The notes beneath the pieces were generated by a model. That model was not told where the DNA came from and searched no databases. It saw only the letters and a program-made list of their open reading frames with translations. 64,000 nucleotides of DNA, from NCBI RefSeq assembly GCF_007830635.1, contig NZ_VLLA01000020.1, positions 124,001-188,000 of the forward strand, written 5' to 3'. This DNA comes from Bradyrhizobium huanghuaihaiense. Its GTDB lineage: Bacteria; Pseudomonadota; Alphaproteobacteria; Rhizobiales; Xanthobacteraceae. Positions 58,588-64,000 of this stretch are shown here, piece by piece. The position numbers were made by a program, and so were the translations under genes. Position 1 is the first letter of the stretch. Each line of letters begins with the position of its first letter.

Positions 58588-59313
58588 ATGCTTGCAGATG
58601 TTGGCCACATCGTCGTCGTCGACGACGATCCCACCTTGCGACAGATGGTGATCAGATATCTGGAGGAACACAATGTCCCGACCAGGGCGGCGTCCAGCAG
58701 GTCTGAACTGAATCACTATCTCGAAGCCAGTCAGCCCAGCCTGATCATTCTCGACCTTCGCCTCGGTCAAGAGGACGGTCTGGATCTGCTGCGGGAAATC
58801 CGTTCGCATTCAGACGTGCCGGTCATCATCACGACCGGTCATCGCCCGGATGAGATCGACCGCATCGTCGGGCTCGAGCTCGGCGCCGACGACTACATCA
58901 TCAAGCCGTTCTCGCTGCGGGAACTGCTGGCGCGTGTCCGGGCGGTGTTGCGGCGACAGGAGATGGGCCGGGCCGCGCGCGCCCGCGACCCCGAGCGCGG
59001 GGGCTATCGCTTCGGCGGATGGAAGCTGGAGCGGCGCGGCCGCAAGCTCATCGATCCCAGCGAAGCGCCGGTTGCGCTCAGCAAGGGGGAGTATGCCCTG
59101 TTGCTGGCCTTCCTCGAGGCGCCGCAACGCCCGCTGACCCGCGAGCATCTGCTTCAGGCGACCCGTATCCATGAGGACATCTTCGATCGCAGCATCGACG
59201 TTCAGGTGCTGCGGCTGCGGCGCAAGCTGGAGGCTGATCCGAGTGCGCCGCGCGTCATCCAGACCGAGCGCGGCGTCGGCTATGTCTTCGCGGTTCCCGT
59301 AGAACCGTTCTAG
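58588..59313 (+). CDS. OmpR-family response regulator
   Basis: 241 residues. Receiver: IVVVDDDPTLRQMVIRYLE, phosphoacceptor Asp in LIILDLRLGQEDG, Lys in DDYIIKPFSLREL. The DNA-binding domain is an OmpR winged helix: LSKGEYALLLAFLEAPQRPL, RSIDVQVLRLRRKLE and RVIQTERGVGYVF. GAGAGAAGT precedes the ATG. Partner kinase is not adjacent on the same side, but a VirA-like kinase gene lies 2.1 kb downstream in the same direction with a DUF1127 and a peroxidase gene in between, and could be the partner. A direct repeat upstream may be its binding site. Confidence 0.9.
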   Translation: MLADVGHIVVVDDDPTLRQMVIRYLEEHNVPTRAASSRSELNHYLEASQPSLIILDLRLGQEDGLDLLREIRSHSDVPVIITTGHRPDEIDRIVGLELGADDYIIKPFSLRELLARVRAVLRRQEMGRAARARDPERGGYRFGGWKLERRGRKLIDPSEAPVALSKGEYALLLAFLEAPQRPLTREHLLQATRIHEDIFDRSIDVQVLRLRRKLEADPSAPRVIQTERGVGYVFAVPVEPF

Positions 59314-59482
59314 AGCATGATCCGGAAAAGTGTGCAGCGGTTTTCCGAAAAGATCATGCTCAAACAATAACCTAAAGCGCGATGGCGATTCATCCTGATC
59401 TCATCGCGCTTTAGAACATGGTCCGGACCCGAAGGGGCGCGCCAGCGCAAAGGACGCAGAGGCTTTCCGAAAAGGTCACGCT
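59313..59482. repeat. Cluster of Bradyrhizobium-type intergenic repeats
   Basis: Three parts in a row. 59313-59361: palindrome with arms GAGCATGATC and GATCATGCTC enclosing GGAAAA and TTTTCC. 59372-59414: perfect 13-bp inverted repeat CTAAAGCGCGATG/CATCGCGCTTTAG. About 59415-59482: a degenerate copy of the first part (GGTCCGGACCC, then TTTCCGAAAAGGTCACGCT). The first overlaps the stop codon of the response regulator gene. Confidence 0.75.
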
Positions 59483-59598
59483 CAGGCAGAAGCGCGGCCG
59501 CCGGATTGCAACTGTAACCCCTTTGCCGATGACGGTGATTTCGCTGTAACGCCGGCCTTGCACATTGCCTCCCACGAACAGCGTGTGGGAGATTTACG

Positions 59599-60219
59599 AT
59601 GAAGACGCATTCTCGCAGTGTGGTCCGTTCCGTTCGGCCGGATGACGCGGAGCCCGGCGGGCAGGGGCGGGTCGCTTGGTCCGATGGCCGCGGCATGGCT
59701 CGTCTCGGTCCTGACCGTACCACGAGGCTGGGCCACGCGGAGACCCGTTCGCCCCCGACGCTGCAAGCTGCAGCGCCGGGCTCGCAGGTCAGCCTGTTCC
59801 GGTCGGTGGCCTTTGCCTTCATGGAAGGGTTTGCCCTCTATGGCGCCGCATTGCATCCGTCCGCTTCCATGCCGGTTCATGCAATCCTCGCGGCCCGGCG
59901 GGAGTGGGAGCCGTATCCGGAAGCCGACGAGCCGGCGAAGCCGGTGCCGGACGGCGATGGGCGCGGACCCTGCAGCAGCGGCAACGTCGTCAAGTTCGAT
60001 CGCGTCCTGCCGCCCGACGTGCAGCCGGAGCGGCGCTGGAGCTGGCTGCGGTCGGCCGGTGAAACGCTGACGGTTCTGCTGGCGCATTTGCGCCGGGAGC
60101 GCGAGATCAGGAGGGCCGTTGCGGCCTTGACGGAACTCGACGACCGGACATTGCGCGATCTCGGCATCCGCGGCCGGTCGGACGTCGAGCGGATGGTGAG
60201 GTACTGTCGTGATTGCTGA
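59599..60219 (+). CDS. DUF1127 protein with a long N-terminal extension
   Basis: 206 residues. The C-terminal 40 residues carry the DUF1127 motif: IRRAVAALTELDDRTLRDLG followed by IRGRSDVERMVRYCRDC. The N-terminal 160 residues are polar and rich in Arg, Pro and Gly. Most DUF1127 proteins are under 100 residues, so this is a larger variant. Members influence small RNA- or stress-related control of metabolism in alphaproteobacteria, but the mode of action here is unknown. The ATG at 59599 is an uncertain start. Confidence 0.75.
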   Translation: MKTHSRSVVRSVRPDDAEPGGQGRVAWSDGRGMARLGPDRTTRLGHAETRSPPTLQAAAPGSQVSLFRSVAFAFMEGFALYGAALHPSASMPVHAILAARREWEPYPEADEPAKPVPDGDGRGPCSSGNVVKFDRVLPPDVQPERRWSWLRSAGETLTVLLAHLRREREIRRAVAALTELDDRTLRDLGIRGRSDVERMVRYCRDC

Positions 60220-60376
60220 CGTGGTCTACCTCGCCTTCGCCGGGCTGGGCGTGTGCCACGCTGCCTGCCGCTCGGTGATGTCGGACGGCTTCAAGGCCGG
60301 CATGTTCGGCCTGCGTCCCCTCGTCTGGCGATGGCCACGTTCACGAAATCATCGCGCTTCCATCAAAAGCCGTTGA
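60209..60376 (+). CDS. Possible small membrane protein
   Basis: 55 codons from a GTG that overlaps the end of the DUF1127 gene by 11 bases: IADVVYLAFAGLGVCHAACR is hydrophobic, then the rest is basic. I do not recognise it and there is no clear ribosome binding site, so it may not be real. It fills the gap before the peroxidase gene. Confidence 0.25.
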   Translation: MIADVVYLAFAGLGVCHAACRSVMSDGFKAGMFGLRPLVWRWPRSRNHRASIKSR

Positions 60377-60418
60377 GCGGACGCCGTCGCTTCCGCTTCC
60401 ACCCCCATATGACTGGCA

Positions 60419-61402
60419 GTGCGACTATTGAATGGATTTCGTGGAGCCGGGCCAGGCGCCGGCTATCGGGGCGGGGTGATCGCGATCTGCGCGGTCTTGC
60501 TGTGCTGCCTGGAAGTCACGCCCGCGCCGTCGCAGTCGCCGCCGGCACCGGTGCTCGACCGCGGCGAGCCGATCACGCCGATTCCGCCGGCGCCCGCCGT
60601 CGATCCGCTGAAGGCGGCGCTCGGCGAGAGGCTGTTCGGCGATCGCCGGCTCTCGCACGATAATTCCCGCTCCTGCCAGTATTGCCACGATGTCGCGACC
60701 AACGGCGCGAGCCAGAGGCGGCACGATGTCGATCTCGACGGGGTGGAGCTCGCGCTCAACACGCTCACCGTCTTCAATTCGACGCTCAGCTTTCGTTTCA
60801 GCTGGGAAGGAAAATTCCGCACCGTCGAGGCTGACATCAAGGCATCGCTGGAAAGCCGGCACACGATGGGCAGCAGCGCGGCGGAGATCTCCGCAAAGCT
60901 CGATGCCGATCCCGACATGCGCGATCGTTTCGTGGTGGCCTATGGTCGGCGCCCCGATGGCCGCGACGTTGTCGACGCGCTCGCAAGCTATCAGCGCACG
61001 CTGCTCACGCCGGGCGGCAGGTTCGATCGCTGGCTGGAGGGCGATGACGCAGCCTTGTCGGCCGAGGAACTGGACGGCTACCGCCTGTTCAAATCGCTGG
61101 GGTGCTCGGCCTGCCACCAGGGCGTCAACGTCGGCGGCAATCTGTTCGAGCGGCACGGCATATTCCACCCGCTGGCGTCGCCCGAGCCGAAAATCCTGCG
61201 CGTGCCGAGCCTGCGCAACGTCGCGACGACGGCCCCCTATTTTCATGACGGAAGCGCGCCGACGCTGGAGGACGCGGTTCGCAAGATGGCGCTGGCGCAG
61301 TTGAACGCAACGCTGACGGACCGGCAGGCCAGGGCGCTCGTCGCCTTCCTCAACAGCCTGACCGGGACCTGGCGCGGTGCGCCCGTCGGTGGCTCGCCAT
61401 GA
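60419..61402 (+). CDS. Dihaem cytochrome c peroxidase (MauG-like)
   Basis: 327 residues from a GTG start with a hydrophobic export segment (VIAICAVLLCCLEVTPAPSQ). Two haem-binding motifs are intact: C86QYC89H90 and C229SAC232H233. LGERLFGDRRLSHDNSRSCQ, TLTVFNSTLSFRFSWEGKFR and VPSLRNVATTAPYFHDGS are the usual family signatures. The enzyme would reduce H2O2 or oxidise a protein or quinol in the periplasm. Its stop overlaps the start of the VirA-like kinase gene (ATGA), so the two are probably translated together, and the peroxidase might take part in sensing or be regulated by it. Confidence 0.85.
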   Translation: MRLLNGFRGAGPGAGYRGGVIAICAVLLCCLEVTPAPSQSPPAPVLDRGEPITPIPPAPAVDPLKAALGERLFGDRRLSHDNSRSCQYCHDVATNGASQRRHDVDLDGVELALNTLTVFNSTLSFRFSWEGKFRTVEADIKASLESRHTMGSSAAEISAKLDADPDMRDRFVVAYGRRPDGRDVVDALASYQRTLLTPGGRFDRWLEGDDAALSAEELDGYRLFKSLGCSACHQGVNVGGNLFERHGIFHPLASPEPKILRVPSLRNVATTAPYFHDGSAPTLEDAVRKMALAQLNATLTDRQARALVAFLNSLTGTWRGAPVGGSP

Positions 61403-63900
61403 AATCAGCTCCTGCCGTTGTCAGTGTCGCGTTCGTGCTCGCGCTTCTCACCTGGCTCTTGTTGAACGGGCTGAACGTCAATTCGGCGCGTTATGACAGC
61501 CAGCTGGAGGCGCTCGGGGATTTCACCCGGTTCGAACGCGGGATGACCAGGGAAGTCCTCACCGCGCGCGCCGGCCTGTCGCGCAATTACGACGCGCTGG
61601 TGCAGATGGTGAATGCCTATGACGATGCCTTGACGCGGCTGCGCGACACGGCGGGCCTCGACGCCGAGCAGACGAGGGCCATCGACGTCCTGTCGGCGCG
61701 GGCCGGCCGGCAGGAGAGCCTGATCGAGCGGTTCAAGAGCAGGAATGCGTTGCTGCAGAACTCCTTTGCCTATTTCGGCCTGTTCAGCGACAAGCTGGCT
61801 GAATCGGACTCCCGGCCGCTGGTGACGGCCGCCTCCGCGCTGGCGGCCGCCATGCTGCGCCTGACGCTCGATACCTCGGACGCCGCTGCGCGCCAGGTCG
61901 AGCACCGCCTGGAAGAGCTGGCGCAATTGCAGCCGCCGCCGGCGGAGAAGGATTCGGTCCGGGCGCTGCTGACCCACGGTCAGATGCTGCATGACCTGCT
62001 GCCCGATATCGACACCATCCTGAAGACGCTCGTCGCCGATTCCAGCAACCGCGAGCAGGATGCCATGCTGGCGGTCATCCTGAAACGCCAGCACGCCGCG
62101 CGCGCCTCGGCGCGCAAGACGCGTTTGCTGCAATACATCACCTCGCTGCTGCTGCTCTCCGGCATCATCTATTTCGGCATGCTGCTCCGCAAACGGGCCA
62201 TGACGCTGCGCCGCCGCGCCGCGTTCGAGCATGTGATCGCCAACATCTCGATGCTGTTCATCAATTCCAGCAGCGAGCGGATCGCCGCGGATGTCGAGAT
62301 GGCGCTCCATCAGCTTGCCGGATGCATCGGCGCGGACCGTGCCTATTTTGTCTGCGAGGTCGGCGCGACGACGCACAGCTATCGGTGGTCCCGCGACGGC
62401 GTCGGGTTCGAACAGGGCTGGCCGCAACGGGTGCTGAGCCTCGCGTCGCGATCCGACGGCGGCGACGACGGCATCGTCTACATCCCCAAGGTGAGCGCAT
62501 CGCATCCCCACGAGGCGATGAACCTGCTCGCCGAAGCCGGCGTGAGCGGCTGGCTCTGCATCATGTCGGCCCAGAAAAGCCGCGATGGCATTCTCGGCTT
62601 CGACGCCCTGCATGGAGGCGCACTCAGATACTGGTCCGAGGTCTCGCTGTTCCGCATGGCTTTCGATGCGATTCGCAACGCGATCAGGCGGGCCCGGCTC
62701 GAGGGTGAGAAGGAGCGCCTCCAGGCGAGCCTGCAGCAGGCGCGCCGCATGGAGACCATCGGAACCTTTGCCAGCGGCATCGCCCACAACTTCAACAACA
62801 TCGTCGGTGCAATTCTCGGCTACGCCGAAATGGCCGACGCGCGGATACCGTCGGGAAGCCGGCCCGCCGCGAGCCTCGCCGAGATCCGCCGGGCCGGCGA
62901 GCGGGCGCGCGAGCTGGTCGAGCAGATTCTCAGCTTCGGCCGCCGCGGCGAGGGCCGGCGGGAGAGCGTGTGCGTCAAGACCCTGATCGACGAAACCAGG
63001 TCGCTGCTCGCCGCGTCATTGCCTTCGTATGTCAGGCTCGAGGTGAGCGAGACGGCCGAAGCGTCCGTCGTGACCGGGGAGCCTGGCCAATTGCAGCAGG
63101 TGATCCTGAATCTCTGCAACAACGCGGCGCAGGCGATGAAGGAGCCCGGCCGCATCGAGCTCCGCATCAAGACATGCGATCTCGCAAGTCCGCTGCCGGT
63201 CGGGCGCAGTGACGTCGGCCCTGGCCGCTTCATCGTCATTTCCGTCTCCGATCCCGGTCCCGGCATGGACGAGGCGACGCTGGAGCGGATCTTCGAGCCG
63301 TTCTTCACCACCCGCCCGGACGGCAACGGCCTTGGGCTCGCGACGGTGCGCGAGATCGTCGAGCAACATGGCGGCGCGATCGCGGTGCGGAGCCGGCCGG
63401 GCGCCGGCACGCGTTTCGACGTCTGGCTGCCGTCGGGCGAGTCCGACGAGCCGCAGCCGGCTCAACACGGCTCCGATCCGGCGCTCCTTGGCGCCGGCGA
63501 AACCGTGCTCGTGATCGACACCGATCGCCACCGCCTGTTGCGCTATGAGGAGATCCTCGCGGCGCTGGGTTATGAGCCCGTCGGCTTCACCAGGCTTGCG
63601 GAAGCCATCACCGCCTGCCGGGCCGCGCACGCCCGCTTCGACGCGGCGCTGGTATGTCATCTGCCCGGAGGCTCCTCGCTCGATGTCGCGGCGGCGTTGC
63701 ATGATGCCGCGCCGGCTCTGCCGATCATCCTGGCGGCGCCCTCGACACGCGATCTGGCGATGCCCTCGCTCGAGACGTCGGGCATCACCGAGCTCGTTCA
63801 TCATCCGCTGGTGTCGGCGGAGCTTGCCGGCGTGCTGGCGCGCAGCCTCGCCTCGTCCGCGACGGGCGGCAGATCGAGGCGAATAGCCGGAGTTTCCTGA
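61399..63900 (+). CDS. VirA-like hybrid sensor kinase with degenerate receiver
   Basis: 833 residues. A membrane helix at each end of a periplasmic all-helical sensor region (about residues 30-240), then a GAF-like part (about 270-430), a His domain (GTFASGIAHNFNNIVGAILG), an ATPase domain (VILNLCNNAAQAM, DPGPGMDEATLERIFEPFFT, LGLATVREI) and a C-terminal receiver-like domain. The latter lacks the acceptor Asp: the segment reads ALVCHLPGGSS, and the conserved Lys position reads LVHHPL. So it is a pseudo-receiver, as in VirA, and may act as an inhibitory or docking domain. It is translationally coupled to the peroxidase gene. The response regulator at 58588 may be its partner. Confidence 0.88.
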   Translation: MKSAPAVVSVAFVLALLTWLLLNGLNVNSARYDSQLEALGDFTRFERGMTREVLTARAGLSRNYDALVQMVNAYDDALTRLRDTAGLDAEQTRAIDVLSARAGRQESLIERFKSRNALLQNSFAYFGLFSDKLAESDSRPLVTAASALAAAMLRLTLDTSDAAARQVEHRLEELAQLQPPPAEKDSVRALLTHGQMLHDLLPDIDTILKTLVADSSNREQDAMLAVILKRQHAARASARKTRLLQYITSLLLLSGIIYFGMLLRKRAMTLRRRAAFEHVIANISMLFINSSSERIAADVEMALHQLAGCIGADRAYFVCEVGATTHSYRWSRDGVGFEQGWPQRVLSLASRSDGGDDGIVYIPKVSASHPHEAMNLLAEAGVSGWLCIMSAQKSRDGILGFDALHGGALRYWSEVSLFRMAFDAIRNAIRRARLEGEKERLQASLQQARRMETIGTFASGIAHNFNNIVGAILGYAEMADARIPSGSRPAASLAEIRRAGERARELVEQILSFGRRGEGRRESVCVKTLIDETRSLLAASLPSYVRLEVSETAEASVVTGEPGQLQQVILNLCNNAAQAMKEPGRIELRIKTCDLASPLPVGRSDVGPGRFIVISVSDPGPGMDEATLERIFEPFFTTRPDGNGLGLATVREIVEQHGGAIAVRSRPGAGTRFDVWLPSGESDEPQPAQHGSDPALLGAGETVLVIDTDRHRLLRYEEILAALGYEPVGFTRLAEAITACRAAHARFDAALVCHLPGGSSLDVAAALHDAAPALPIILAAPSTRDLAMPSLETSGITELVHHPLVSAELAGVLARSLASSATGGRSRRIAGVS

Positions 63901-64000
63901 AGCATGATCCGCAGGCGGTTTCAGCCGTAACGCGATAGCGTCGCGGCGACATGGCCGGGTAGCCGGCATCTCCTATCCAGCACAGGCGCGGCTTCGCAAA
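63901..64000. other. Partial repeat element at the window edge
   Basis: Immediately after the VirA-like kinase stop comes AGCATGATCCGCAGGCGGTT, a diverged version of the intergenic repeat seen at 35668 and 59313. The rest of the 100 bases shows no gene. Confidence 0.45.

Overview
The window looks like chromosome of a Bradyrhizobium-type alphaproteobacterium. It is GC-rich, its gene families are typical of that group (ExoF-type export protein, OpgC, KGG stress protein, DUF892, DUF1127, DUF3108, VirA-like kinase), and it carries the intergenic AGCATGATCCGGAAAAGTG palindromic repeat common in these genomes. No rRNA, tRNA, CRISPR array, phage or insertion sequence was recognised.

Layout. 1-14114 is an exopolysaccharide locus in mixed orientation: WecG/TagA/CpsF glycosyltransferase (cut by the window start), co-polymerase/tyrosine-kinase-like protein, ExoF-like exporter, acyltransferase, Wzx flippase, methyltransferase, GT4 glycosyltransferase, Wzy/O-antigen-ligase-type polymerase and a polyprenyl-phosphate sugar transferase. 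14338-24133 is a stress and housekeeping stretch: pyrophosphatase, DUF892, two FAD oxidoreductases (one with a Rieske domain), KGG protein, several small proteins, an AraC regulator and OpgC. 24307-28355 is a redox block (aldo/keto reductase, DUF3108, quinone oxidoreductase, azoreductase) with a divergent TetR regulator. 28432-34816 is a small catabolic island: aconitase paralogue, MFS carrier, GntR regulator with two winged helices, and a Tat-type lactonase, with a strong palindromic operator. 35018-37593 holds a LuxR-type response regulator and a hybrid kinase.

The most interesting part is 37690-49287, an NHLM-type RiPP (ribosomal peptide) locus. It encodes a C39-peptidase ABC exporter, a second ABC subunit with a large N-terminal extension, an HlyD adaptor, a cyclic-nucleotide-binding-fold protein, a PoyD-like radical SAM epimerase, a Nif11-type precursor and four further short double-glycine precursors. 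Two of these precursors, at opposite ends of the locus, have almost the same 15-residue core ending in TYNKTI. The upstream regions of the three transcription units share a GAAAC[CG][AG]TTTT motif, and three copies of a roughly 70-bp repeat are spread through the locus.

49476-57098 holds a winged-helix/TPR regulator, a flavoprotein oxidase, an MFS carrier, and an SDR, sialidase-like, sodium:solute symporter group. 57440-63900 holds a broken cytochrome c gene, an OmpR-type regulator, a DUF1127 protein, a MauG-type dihaem peroxidase and a VirA-like kinase.

Four genes are interrupted: DUF305 (18.9 kb), azoreductase (27.1 kb), SDR (53.8 kb) and cytochrome c (57.9 kb). All have a small indel in a short base run or dinucleotide run. 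They are either true recent pseudogenes or assembly errors; the raw reads would decide.
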